DNA from: Comamonadaceae bacterium CG_4_10_14_3_um_filter_60_75
GTDB taxonomy: Bacteria > Pseudomonadota > Gammaproteobacteria > Burkholderiales > Burkholderiaceae_C
Direction: 5' to 3'
DNA: 35,565 nt
Assembly (NCBI GenBank): GCA_002784245.1
Contig: PFKL01000119.1
Coordinates: 1 to 35,565 of the forward strand
This document shows, piece after piece, positions 23,963 to 32,064 of the stretch. Below the pieces are notes generated by a model. The model saw nothing but the letters and a program-made list of their open reading frames with translations. It had not been told where the DNA came from and ran no database searches. Each line of letters opens with the position of its first letter. Within the stretch, counting starts at the first letter, position 1. A program made the translations under genes and the position numbers.

Positions 23963-24283
23963 ATGCAAGTCCAAATTCGCACAGACAATCATATCGAGGG
24001 CACTGATGCCATGGCCAAATGGGCAAGCACCACCATCAAAGACGCTTTGACGCGTTTCAGCGGTCAAATCACCCGCGTTGAGGCGCACTTGAGCGATCTC
24101 AATGGGGGCAAAAAGAATACCGCCGAAAGTATTCAATGCACCATGGAAGCGCGCCTTGAAGGTCATCAACCACTGGCGGTCAAGCATCTTGGCGCCAATC
24201 TGAACCAGGCCATTGAAGGCGGCGTAGAAAAATTGGGGCGGCTCATTGACAGCACGCTCGGCCGCGCCACCGCCAAGGTGTAG
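23963..24283 (+). CDS. HPF/RaiA-family ribosome-associated protein
   Basis: Small protein of 106 residues resembling the S30AE domain of ribosome hibernation factors: an N-terminal MQVQIRTDNHIEGTDAMAKW strand-helix, a central ITRVEAHLSDLNGGKKN, and a C-terminal amphipathic helix AIEGGVEKLGRLIDSTLGR. It lacks the C-terminal extension of long HPF. Family members bind the 30S decoding region in stationary phase; this one is divergent, so the function is inferred only from the family. A strong TAGGAG precedes the ATG at 23963. It ends three bases from the convergent RluA-type gene with no terminator between them. The usual rpoN neighbour of hpf is not here. Confidence 0.78.
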   Translation: MQVQIRTDNHIEGTDAMAKWASTTIKDALTRFSGQITRVEAHLSDLNGGKKNTAESIQCTMEARLEGHQPLAVKHLGANLNQAIEGGVEKLGRLIDSTLGRATAKV

Positions 24284-24286
24284 GGA

Positions 24287-24985
24287 TCAAAAAGGCGCCG
24301 GGCTGTCAAAGCGCAGCGACTCCCTAGTGACAGGGTGTGCCAATTGCAGGCGTGTGGCGTGCAGCAGCATGCGTTGGCTGCGCGCTGCCACGTGGCTTGG
24401 TGCATACAAGGTGTCGCCAAGAATTGGATGGCCTATGGCCGCGAGGTGCACGCGCAATTGGTGCGATCGCCCGGTCACCGGCGCCAAGAGCAGTCGGCTT
24501 GCGCAGAGGGATTCCTCGTGGGTGATCAAGCGCCAAAGCGTCTGACTGGGTTTACCTTGCGCAGGATCGATGATGCGCAGGGGTCGCCGCGGCCAATCCA
24601 GCGCTATTGGCAAATCAATGCTTTGCCATTCGTCAGGGTTTACAGCCGGCTCGATCATTGCGTCGACCAGCGCTTCATAGTTTTTTTCAACCTGGCGATT
24701 GGCGAACGCCAGGCTCAAGATGCGCTGATTGGCAGCGCCACGGGCCATCAACAGCAAACCGGAGGTTGCCATGTCGAGCCGATGCACGATGCGAGCGTCT
24801 GCAAAGTGCTGCATCACCCGGGCGCTCAGACAGTCTTGTTTGTCAGCACCTCGCCCAGGCACGCTAAGCAGATCGGCCGGCTTGTCAAACACCAGCAGTG
24901 TGTCGTCAGCAAAAACCAACGCAGTACCCTGCGGTGCGATGATCAAGGCGCAGTACCGGCAAGCAAAGCCGCAACAACCCGGCAT
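24287..24985 (-). CDS. RluA-family pseudouridine synthase
   Basis: RNA pseudouridine synthase of 232 residues from the ATG at 24985. The catalytic aspartate is D71 in ARIVHRLDMATSGLLLMARG, and the later motif TGRSHQLRVHLAAIGHPILGD is typical of RluA. It has no S4 domain, so it resembles RluA itself (23S rRNA and tRNA substrates) more than RluC or RluD; the target base cannot be fixed. The ATG overlaps the upstream hybrid kinase by 43 bases. A TTG at 24946 that overlaps the kinase stop as TTGA would give 219 residues and is a serious alternative, since the first 13 residues (MPGCCGFACRYCA) are unlike the family. Confidence 0.87.
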   Translation of the reverse strand: MPGCCGFACRYCALIIAPQGTALVFADDTLLVFDKPADLLSVPGRGADKQDCLSARVMQHFADARIVHRLDMATSGLLLMARGAANQRILSLAFANRQVEKNYEALVDAMIEPAVNPDEWQSIDLPIALDWPRRPLRIIDPAQGKPSQTLWRLITHEESLCASRLLLAPVTGRSHQLRVHLAAIGHPILGDTLYAPSHVAARSQRMLLHATRLQLAHPVTRESLRFDSPAPF

Positions 24986-27036
24986 AGCTCGTCCGCATCG
25001 TTGGGCTTGTGAATGAGCGCGCGCGCGCCAGCTGCCAGTGCATCGCGTTCAATTTCTGGCGTGACATAACCCGAGGCCAAAGCCGTCGGCAAATCCGGCC
25101 GGACGGCATGAACCGCGCGCAGCAGGTCGACGCCGCTGAAACCGGGCATGTTGAAATCCGTGATCAAAACATCGCACTCGCTGGGCGCGTGCGTCAGCGA
25201 CGCGATTGCCGCCCTGGCATCGGTATAGGCAATGACCCGGTACCCATGCCGACTGAGCAAGCGCTTGACCAAAAAAAGCTGGGCTTCGTCATCGTCAACC
25301 ACCATCACGCGTTGCCCATCACCTCTTGGCGATTCGCTAACCGAAAGCGTCGCGGCGCTACCGACGCTTGGCCGGCTTGTCTGCGCAAAGTACAGCGTGA
25401 AGCAGGTGCCTTGGCCGGGTTGACTCTCAATGATCACCTTGCCATTGTGGGCTTGCATGATGCCGTGCACCACTGAAAGCCCAAGCCCTGTGCCCTGGCC
25501 CACCGGCTTGGTTGTGAAAAATGGCTCAAAGATGCGCTCCTGCGTCGCAGCGTCCATGCCGCAGCCGGTGTCGGTGACGCGCAAGACAACCGGATCTTCA
25601 GGGTAGGGCACAGCGTTCTCAGGCCAGGCTTCATGGCATGTCAACGCCACACAGATGTTGCCGGCTTTCTGGCCAATGGCGTGCAGGGCGTTGGTTAACA
25701 GATTGAGCAGAACTTGCTCGATCTGGGTGGGATCGGCCAGCACTGGCGGCATGTTCTCGTCGATGGTGCTGCTTAAAGTGACGTTGGGTGGCAGACTCAC
25801 CTGGAACAGGCGCACAGTCTCTTGCACGACGTCAGGCAGAGACAGGGCAATCCGGTGCGGCTTTTCGTTACGGCTGAAGGTCAGAATCTGGCGCACCAGG
25901 TCACGCGCTCGCCGACTGGCTTTCTCGATCTCATGCAGGCTGGTCGTGACCTGCGGGTTGTCAAGGGCATCCTGCTTGGCCAAGGCCAGATTGCCCAGGA
26001 TGGCGCCAATGATGTTGTTGAAGTCGTGGGCGATGCCACCGGCCAATGTGCCGATCGCCTGCATTTTCTGTGACTCACGCAGTTGCCGTTCCAACGTCGA
26101 TCGATGGAATTCCATCTTTTTTCGGGTTGTGAGGTCATGCACAAAAAAGGTGGCGCTGGCACCGTCGGGTTGGTGCTCCAGCGAAAGACTGACTTCAACC
26201 GCGACCGGTTCACCGCGGTAATTACGTGCAGTCATTTCGCCCAACTGGACAGGTGCGCGGGTATTTGTTTGCGTCAATGCCGCGCCAGCGTCTGGCAACA
26301 GCAGCGCAACTGGCTGTCCGAGAATCTGCGCGTGCGCATAACCAAACAGCGCCTGCGCCGCCGGATTAAACACGGTAATACGCTGCGCTGTATCGGTTGA
26401 AACGATTGGGTCGAGCGACGCATCGATGATGGCAGCAAGGCGGCTGCGGCTTTGTAGAAGTTGTTCGTTGCGTAGCTGCAGGGCGTCGGCACTGGACTGC
26501 AAGGCGCTGCGTTGGGCGATCAGCGGGCTCTGATCGACGATGGCGCAGATAAACTGGACACAGTCCAGTTCGGTACTGTCAAGCCTGGCGATGTGCAGGT
26601 CGCCGAAGAGAAAGCGATCAAGGCCCGCCTGCATGGACACTTCAGCCAATTCACAAATGCCGTCTTCACGGGCTTTGACAAAACCCGCTTGCACCCTGCC
26701 TGCATCCGCCTCGGCAATGAGCGGCAGAAAATACGTCAGCGGTGGATCAGTCTCTTCGGGGCGCAGCAAAGCCAAGGCCCGCGCGTTGTTTTGCAAAATC
26801 TGGCTTTGATCGTCAACCACCATCAGCGCCAGAGGTACGCCGGAAAAAAGGGTCACAAAACGCTCGTAGGCCGCCTCCGCTGCAGTCTGGCTAAAACGCA
26901 GCGCCTTGTTCCGGATTTCCAGTTCAGACTGGTAGTGACGCAGGTCTTCAACCAGCCTCGAATGGGGCAGGGCTGCCTTGCGACCAAGAGCGCGCCGCTG
27001 CGGGCCACCGAGCAGTGACCGTCCGTTGGCCTTCAC
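24943..27036 (-). CDS. Soluble PAS/PAS hybrid sensor histidine kinase with receiver domain
   Basis: Signal-transduction protein of 697 residues with no signal peptide or membrane segment, so probably cytoplasmic. Order: a short basic N-terminus and coiled coil (about 25-60); PAS 1 (about 60-165); a second coiled coil; PAS 2 (about 196-305, IIDASLDPIVSTD...); the H box LAGGIAHDFNNIIGAI (H337); N box LLNLLTNALHAIG; G1 DTGCGMD; F box EPFFTTKP; G2 GTGLGLSVVHG; then a C-terminal receiver (about 575-690) with the acidic triad 581-583, phosphoacceptor D627 in VLITDFNMPG and K677. The HDFNN type is the NtrB-like class. The start is a GTG at 27036 with a weak ribosome binding site. No partner regulator is adjacent. 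The signal is unknown. Confidence 0.9.
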   Translation of the reverse strand: MKANGRSLLGGPQRRALGRKAALPHSRLVEDLRHYQSELEIRNKALRFSQTAAEAAYERFVTLFSGVPLALMVVDDQSQILQNNARALALLRPEETDPPLTYFLPLIAEADAGRVQAGFVKAREDGICELAEVSMQAGLDRFLFGDLHIARLDSTELDCVQFICAIVDQSPLIAQRSALQSSADALQLRNEQLLQSRSRLAAIIDASLDPIVSTDTAQRITVFNPAAQALFGYAHAQILGQPVALLLPDAGAALTQTNTRAPVQLGEMTARNYRGEPVAVEVSLSLEHQPDGASATFFVHDLTTRKKMEFHRSTLERQLRESQKMQAIGTLAGGIAHDFNNIIGAILGNLALAKQDALDNPQVTTSLHEIEKASRRARDLVRQILTFSRNEKPHRIALSLPDVVQETVRLFQVSLPPNVTLSSTIDENMPPVLADPTQIEQVLLNLLTNALHAIGQKAGNICVALTCHEAWPENAVPYPEDPVVLRVTDTGCGMDAATQERIFEPFFTTKPVGQGTGLGLSVVHGIMQAHNGKVIIESQPGQGTCFTLYFAQTSRPSVGSAATLSVSESPRGDGQRVMVVDDDEAQLFLVKRLLSRHGYRVIAYTDARAAIASLTHAPSECDVLITDFNMPGFSGVDLLRAVHAVRPDLPTALASGYVTPEIERDALAAGARALIHKPNDADELCRVVAALLAGTAP

Positions 27037-27052
27037 TGCAATGCAAAACTCA

Positions 27053-27202
27053 TCAGCGCTGCGCGTTCTTCAACTTGCCGCGCACGGGAACCACGGTGGT
27101 GATGCTTGGTCGCACCGCGTCGGCCGACACTGGCTTGGGCGGTGAGGTGTCTTTCTTCGGCTTCTTCACCATCTTGTTGCTGTTTTGCTGACCTTTGGCC
27201 AT
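27053..27202 (-). CDS. Small basic protein of 49 residues, unknown function
   Basis: A short gene starting at the ATG at 27202 (MAKGQQNSNKMVKKPKKD...) and ending KLKNAQR. It has a good TGGAG ribosome binding site eight bases upstream of its start. The protein is very basic, low in complexity and rich in K, P and S, with no cysteine and no hydrophobic segment. I recall short MAKGQ..SN..VKKPKK proteins as a conserved hypothetical group in Burkholderiales, but cannot verify that here. A nucleic-acid or ribosome contact is possible. It sits between ybdL and the hybrid kinase, 16 bases before the kinase start. Confidence 0.68.
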   Translation of the reverse strand: MAKGQQNSNKMVKKPKKDTSPPKPVSADAVRPSITTVVPVRGKLKNAQR

Positions 27203-27320
27203 GACGTGTCTCCAGTGGATTGAAGTGATGCGTTATACGCTGTCATTATCGATCGATCTGCCGCACCAATCCGGGTTATGAATGCATTGGACGCCAGCGT
27301 ACAGGCCCACAGGTCGCTCA

Positions 27321-28472
27321 TCACAGGGTTTGTAACTTGTCGAGCGCCAATTGCAAGGTCTGCGTCTTCTTGGCGAAACAAAAGCGCACCGTATGCTGGT
27401 CAAAGCCGTTGCCATAGAACGCCGACAGGGGAATCGCCGCAACACCAATCTCTGACGTCAGCCACTTGCAAAAATCGGCTTCATTCAAATCGTTGATGGC
27501 GCGGGTATCGACGCTCTGAAAATAAGTCCCCTCGCACGGTAGCAGGCGAAACCGGGTATTGGCCAAGCCGACGCGAAAAAAATCACGTTTTTGCTGATAA
27601 AAATCGCTCAAGGCCAGGTATGGAGTTGCGTTCTGCATGTAATTGGCCAATGCGTACTGAACTGGTGTGTTTACCGTAAAAACATTGAACTGGTGGACCT
27701 TGCGAAACTCGTGCGTCAGCTCTGCTGGTGCGGCCACGTAACCGACCTTCCAACCCGTCACATGGTAGGTTTTGCCAAAACTGGACACGACAAAAGCGCG
27801 TTCGGCCAAAGCGTCAAACAGCGCTGCACTTTGGTGCTCCTGACCGTCAAACACCATGTGTTCGTACACCTCGTCGCTGATGAGCAGGATATTTGTCGGC
27901 GCAAGCAATTGTTCCAGGCGACGCATATCGTTGGCAGACCAAACAGTGCCGCTGGGGTTGTGCGGCGAATTGATAATGATCGCACGCGTGCGTGGCGTGA
28001 TGGCAGCTGCAATCTGTTCAAAATCCGGGCGAAACGTGCCCGGTGTCAGCGGCACCCTGACCGCCGAGCCACCGGCAAGTTCAATGTTGGGAACGTAGCT
28101 GTCGTAACAAGGTTCCAGCACGATGACCTCGTCGCCCGGGTGCACCACCGCCAAGATGGCGGTCAAAATCGCCTGGGTGGCGCCAGCTGTGATGGTTATT
28201 TCGCTTTCAGCGGCGTATTTACGTGTGTAGAGTGCTTCAATTTTCGAAGCAATGGTGGCGCGCAAAACTGGCACACCAGCCATCGGCGGATACTGATTCA
28301 GACCGCTTTGCATGGCCTGCGTCACAGCGTCAACCAAGCAGGGATCGCAGTTGAAGTCCGGAAAACCCTGCCCAAGATTAACAGCTTTTTTTTCAGTTGC
28401 CAGGGCCGACATCACTGTAAAAATGGTGGTACCCACATTGGGCAAGCGTGACTGCAGAACAGGTGTGGTCAT
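27321..28472 (-). CDS. ybdL: YbdL-like methionine/aromatic aminotransferase (PLP, class I)
   Basis: Pyridoxal-phosphate aminotransferase of 383 residues, strikingly like E. coli YbdL, which prefers methionine as amino donor. Visible marks are LPNVGTTIFTVMSALA at the start, LGQGFPDF, YPPMAGVPVLR, TAGATQAI, NSPHNPSGTVW, SDEVYEH, and the PLP lysine K234 in SSFGKTYHVTGWKVGY. The ATG at 28472 follows the cysB stop after one base, so translation is likely coupled. A longer upstream frame is only antisense or overlapping sequence of cysB. Next to cysB and cbiX it fits sulfur amino-acid metabolism, for example the last step of methionine salvage. Confidence 0.93.
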   Translation of the reverse strand: MTTPVLQSRLPNVGTTIFTVMSALATEKKAVNLGQGFPDFNCDPCLVDAVTQAMQSGLNQYPPMAGVPVLRATIASKIEALYTRKYAAESEITITAGATQAILTAILAVVHPGDEVIVLEPCYDSYVPNIELAGGSAVRVPLTPGTFRPDFEQIAAAITPRTRAIIINSPHNPSGTVWSANDMRRLEQLLAPTNILLISDEVYEHMVFDGQEHQSAALFDALAERAFVVSSFGKTYHVTGWKVGYVAAPAELTHEFRKVHQFNVFTVNTPVQYALANYMQNATPYLALSDFYQQKRDFFRVGLANTRFRLLPCEGTYFQSVDTRAINDLNEADFCKWLTSEIGVAAIPLSAFYGNGFDQHTVRFCFAKKTQTLQLALDKLQTL

Positions 28473-28473
28473 G

Positions 28474-29427
28474 TTACAACTCGTAATCGTTGACGTGGCC
28501 TTCCATTGCCCGGGCCACCAGGTGGCGGTCAAGTCGGCTGCTGAGCATTTCGGCAAACTGGAATACAAATTGCCGTAGATAGGCGCCTCGCTTAAACGCC
28601 ACGCGCGCCACATTCTGGCCAAACAACTGGCCGGCGGGACGCACCACGAGATCACTTTTACCGCCATCGTCCAGCACATCGCGCACCGACATTTCGGCAG
28701 CGATCCCAATGCCCAAACCGAGCCTGACATACGTCTTGATCACATCCGAATCGATAGCCTCCAGAGCAATGCGCGGTTCAAGCTTGCGAATCGCGAATGC
28801 GTGGTCGATCTTCGTGCGTCCGGTATAGGAGGGGTGGTAGGTAATGATGGGCTCTGTTGCAATGTCTTCCAGCGTGATGTGCTCCTTGCTGCACAAAGCG
28901 TGACCAGCTGGCAGCACCAGCACATGTTGCCATTCGTAGCAAGGCAGCGTCACCAGTTCATCATATGACGCAATCGACTCAGTGGCGATACCGATTTCAG
29001 CCACTTCATCGATCAACATGCGCGCAACCTGGTCGGGGGATCCTTGGTGCAAGCTGATGTTGACTTTGGGGAAAGCCTTGCGCAGCTTGGCGACTGGTTC
29101 TGGCAAGACGTAGCGCGCCTGGGTGTGGGTAGTGGCAATCGACAAGGTACCACTGTCGCCCATGCAATGCTGCTCACCGATGCGCTTGAGGTTACCCACC
29201 TCGCGCATGATGATGTTGATGCCTTTGACAACCTCCTGACCTGGTTCGGTGACGCGTTTGAGCCGTTTGCCATGGCGCGCAAAAATCTCGATGCCCAACT
29301 CGTCTTCGAGTTCAATGATGGCTTTGGACACGCCGGGCTGCGAGGTGTGCAGCGCTTTGGCGGCTTCAGTCAAATTCAGGTCGCGTCGGACGGCCTCCTG
29401 AATAAAGCGGAATTGGTGCAGATTCAT
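28474..29427 (-). CDS. cysB: CysB-type LysR regulator
   Basis: Transcription activator of sulfate assimilation, of the CysB/Cbl subgroup, 317 residues. The helix-turn-helix is near 18-45 (NLTEAAKALHTSQPGVSKAIIELEDELG). The effector domain carries the CysB hallmark ATTHTQARYVLPEPV and HQGSPDQVA, then TYHPSYTGRTKID and DSDVIKTYVRLGLGIGIAAEM. CysB binds N-acetylserine as inducer and sulfide or thiosulfate as antagonist in enteric bacteria; that is assumed here. It starts at the ATG at 29427, 19 bases after the cbiX stop. Unlike many LysR genes it is not divergent from its target. Confidence 0.94.
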   Translation of the reverse strand: MNLHQFRFIQEAVRRDLNLTEAAKALHTSQPGVSKAIIELEDELGIEIFARHGKRLKRVTEPGQEVVKGINIIMREVGNLKRIGEQHCMGDSGTLSIATTHTQARYVLPEPVAKLRKAFPKVNISLHQGSPDQVARMLIDEVAEIGIATESIASYDELVTLPCYEWQHVLVLPAGHALCSKEHITLEDIATEPIITYHPSYTGRTKIDHAFAIRKLEPRIALEAIDSDVIKTYVRLGLGIGIAAEMSVRDVLDDGGKSDLVVRPAGQLFGQNVARVAFKRGAYLRQFVFQFAEMLSSRLDRHLVARAMEGHVNDYEL

Positions 29428-29446
29428 TGGCAGGTCCGGGGGAGGG

Positions 29447-29809
29447 TCAGGGGTTGAATAGCGCCATTTTCGCCAACAAATCGATCACTTCTGGTTCTTC
29501 GCCAACAGAGCGCTTCAGTACCAAGCGCAGGTCAGGGTGGGCGCATGCGAGTTGTGCCACCAGCTTGGGGGTATCCTCGCGCGCGTGTTTGCCCAAGCCC
29601 AGAAACAGCGGCACGATGATGATTTCCGTCGCACCTAGAGCGTGCATCCTGGCAACAGCGCAGTTTAAATCAGGCTGCATCAATTCCAGAAAGGCGCACC
29701 CAACCAATGCCTTTGGGTCGAGTTCAATCGCCTGTTGCACAATTTTGTCAACGCAGCCGCGCCAAGCCGCATCACGGGAACCATGGGCAAAAAACAAGGT
29801 GGCACGCAT
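29447..29809 (-). CDS. cbiX: CbiX/SirB-type sirohydrochlorin chelatase
   Basis: Short class II chelatase of 120 residues that inserts a metal into sirohydrochlorin. It has the first metal ligand H9 in FFAHGSRDAAW and the second in FLGLGKHAREDTP (H75). A single domain of this length is the CbiXS or SirB type. Next to cysB a ferrochelatase role making siroheme for sulfite reductase is most likely; cobalt insertion for cobalamin is the alternative. The start is the ATG at 29809, eight bases after the lptG stop. The longer frame upstream lies over lptG and is not used. Confidence 0.9.
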   Translation of the reverse strand: MRATLFFAHGSRDAAWRGCVDKIVQQAIELDPKALVGCAFLELMQPDLNCAVARMHALGATEIIIVPLFLGLGKHAREDTPKLVAQLACAHPDLRLVLKRSVGEEPEVIDLLAKMALFNP

Positions 29810-29817
29810 AAGGAAGA

Positions 29818-30924
29818 TCAGTGCCTGAAAACCAGCCAGGCAAAAGCGCTCAGCGACAAGATCGAATAAATCAGGCCGGGCAGGGCAGCAGCCAGCCAAG
29901 GCTGCCAGTTTTGCAGGTTGCCCATGTAGCCAAATACATTATTCAGCAGGAAGAAGCTGATACCAGCCATGACGCCACCAAAAACATAGCTCGCCAAGCC
30001 ACCCGAGCGAAAATGAAAGTAGGCAAACGGCAGCGCCAGCACCACCATCACCAAGCAGCTCAAGGGGTAAAACACCTTCTTCCAGAACTCGATTTCATAG
30101 CGTTGGGCGGCCTGGGCGTTGTTTTGCAGATGCTCGATGTATTGGTAAAGATCGACCGTATTCATCCGTTCGGGTTTGAGCAGTGCCGCCGACACCATCT
30201 CAGTAGAAATCTGATTCGGCCAACGCAGACTCTCCAGTTTGACGCGTTCAATTTGTGCATTTTTACCCTCAATCATGGTAAATTCAGACCGGTTGACTTG
30301 CTGCAGTAGCCAAGCCTCGTCTTCCTGGATTACGGCTGAATCGGCCTGCGTCATGGATGCCAGCAGTCCGCGGTTGTCAAATTCAAAAATACGCACACCG
30401 TGCAAGCCCCCGTCGGAGGCCAATTCGCCAACATTGACCGCGTACGTGCTATAAGCTTGGCGCTCCTTCAGCCAGGCGCCGGTTTGTCCCACAGTAATTC
30501 GTCCGGTGTACTTTGCCTTGAGCAACTGGGCGGCACGGTCGGCCACCGGGGAGGCATAGTCACCAACCGCAAAGGTAAAGATCACAAACCCCAATCCCAG
30601 TAGCAGCAGGGCGCGCAACGCACGCCAAGGGTCCAGGCCACTGGTTCGCAAAATGGTGTATTCGGAGCTTTGCGCTAGCCTGGCCATTACAAAAATAGTG
30701 CCAATCAGGACGGCAATCGGCATCAATTCATAGAGGTGACTTGGAATGAGCAGCGCCACATAACCAAACGCGTGCACCAACTGGTAACCCGTCTCTGAGT
30801 GACGACCAACGCTTTGAACTTCTTCAACAAAGTCGAAGAAAAAAAACAGGGACAAAAATCCGAGGGTAATGAAAGCCACCGCACGCAGTACCTCGCCGTA
30901 AATCAGGCGGCGCAAGGTCTTCAT
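29818..30924 (-). CDS. lptG: LPS export ABC transporter permease LptG
   Basis: Inner-membrane subunit of the LptB2FG complex, which extracts lipopolysaccharide for transport to the outer membrane; 368 residues. It begins MKTLRRLIYGEVLRAVAF and shows six membrane segments: about 15-37, 60-85 and 98-120 before, and three after residue 270. Between them is the periplasmic beta-jellyroll domain (about 130-270). The coupling-helix region SSEYTILRTSGLDPW is typical. The ATG at 30924 overlaps the lptF stop as ATGA, which fixes the start and shows coupling. cbiX follows on the same strand. Confidence 0.95.
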   Translation of the reverse strand: MKTLRRLIYGEVLRAVAFITLGFLSLFFFFDFVEEVQSVGRHSETGYQLVHAFGYVALLIPSHLYELMPIAVLIGTIFVMARLAQSSEYTILRTSGLDPWRALRALLLLGLGFVIFTFAVGDYASPVADRAAQLLKAKYTGRITVGQTGAWLKERQAYSTYAVNVGELASDGGLHGVRIFEFDNRGLLASMTQADSAVIQEDEAWLLQQVNRSEFTMIEGKNAQIERVKLESLRWPNQISTEMVSAALLKPERMNTVDLYQYIEHLQNNAQAAQRYEIEFWKKVFYPLSCLVMVVLALPFAYFHFRSGGLASYVFGGVMAGISFFLLNNVFGYMGNLQNWQPWLAAALPGLIYSILSLSAFAWLVFRH

Positions 30925-32039
30925 CGCACGTCCCCGGTGGACGCGCCTAGCCGCTTGCGTCGCAGCAAAAGTTGTCGCAAACGCCAATTGTTGTGACCCT
31001 TGGCCAGCCAAAATGTCGACACTAGGAAAACGCCGCCGTGCAACACCACCAAAAATGCCAGAAAAGGCAGCTTGCCCGATGCAATCCAGCTTTGCCCCAA
31101 GTTCAGCAGATTGAAATACACAATGAAAGTGAACATAGCGAAAATCAGATTGATGCTTTTATTGAGCCGGGGATTGACGTTGGACACGGCGATGCCGATG
31201 ATCACAAAATTTATAGCAGCCAACAAAAGCCCAATGCGCCAGGACAACTCACCCTGTCTGGTTAGGTCAGGCTTGTTGATCAACGCAAGCGTGGGCAGGG
31301 TATTGACCGGAATGAAGCTTGCGAGACTTTGCGCGTCGTCACCGATACGGGTGCCGTAGACAACAAATTCGCTGAGTTTGAGGTCGGCTGTACCGATGAC
31401 GCGTTCGAGCCTCTGTCCGTTGTTGAGCATCAAAAACTGCCCCTCGGGTAACTGCTCTATCCGGCCGCTGCGTGCCGACGTCACCGTTTCTTTGCCGCGC
31501 TCGGTTGAAGCGATGAACACGTTGGAGCCGGTACTTTGCCCTAGAGGGTTCTTTTCAACAAAAAACACACGTTCACCGTTGGCCGACTCCTGAAACTGCC
31601 CGGGCTCAATGCGATCGAGATCACCACGGCGCTCGTACTGGAATTTCAGGTCTTCGATACGCTGGTTGCTCCAAGGCAAAACCAGCAGCGCCAACAACCC
31701 AACCACCATAAAAACGGGCCAAGCAAAGTGCATCAACGGCTTGACAAGCGATGACGGCCCTTTGCCACTGCAGAACCAGATCACCATTTCGCTGTCACGG
31801 TACATCCGGGACAAGGTTGAAATCACCGCAATGAACAAGCTCATCGACAGCAGAGTGGGCATATATGCGAGCACCGTATAGCCCATGATCTGGGTCACAT
31901 CGGACGGGTTGAAATTGCCGCGCGAGGCTTGTCCGAGGGTACGAATCAGCGTCATGGTCATCACCACCGTAACAAGCACGACCAGTACGGCACCGAAGCT
32001 GCGAGCCAATTCTTTGCGGACGGAGGAATGGAATAACAT
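30921..32039 (-). CDS. lptF: LPS export ABC transporter permease LptF
   Basis: Partner of LptG in the LptB2FG transporter, 372 residues. It starts MLFHSSVRKELARSFGAVLVVL, with the first membrane segment near 15-35, a cytoplasmic coupling segment MYRDSEMVIWFCSGKGP, the periplasmic beta-jellyroll domain (about 125-255), and three more membrane segments up to residue 345. A basic C-terminal tail follows. It is divergent from pepA with only 25 bases between the two start codons, as lptF and pepA are in many proteobacteria. Its stop overlaps the lptG start. Confidence 0.95.
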   Translation of the reverse strand: MLFHSSVRKELARSFGAVLVVLVTVVMTMTLIRTLGQASRGNFNPSDVTQIMGYTVLAYMPTLLSMSLFIAVISTLSRMYRDSEMVIWFCSGKGPSSLVKPLMHFAWPVFMVVGLLALLVLPWSNQRIEDLKFQYERRGDLDRIEPGQFQESANGERVFFVEKNPLGQSTGSNVFIASTERGKETVTSARSGRIEQLPEGQFLMLNNGQRLERVIGTADLKLSEFVVYGTRIGDDAQSLASFIPVNTLPTLALINKPDLTRQGELSWRIGLLLAAINFVIIGIAVSNVNPRLNKSINLIFAMFTFIVYFNLLNLGQSWIASGKLPFLAFLVVLHGGVFLVSTFWLAKGHNNWRLRQLLLRRKRLGASTGDVR

Positions 32040-32064
32040 CGCTTGAAATAATGAATGACCAATT

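Noticed and set aside
27591..28451. 286-residue frame on the plus strand
   Set aside because: It is antisense to ybdL, with no family resemblance or ribosome binding site.
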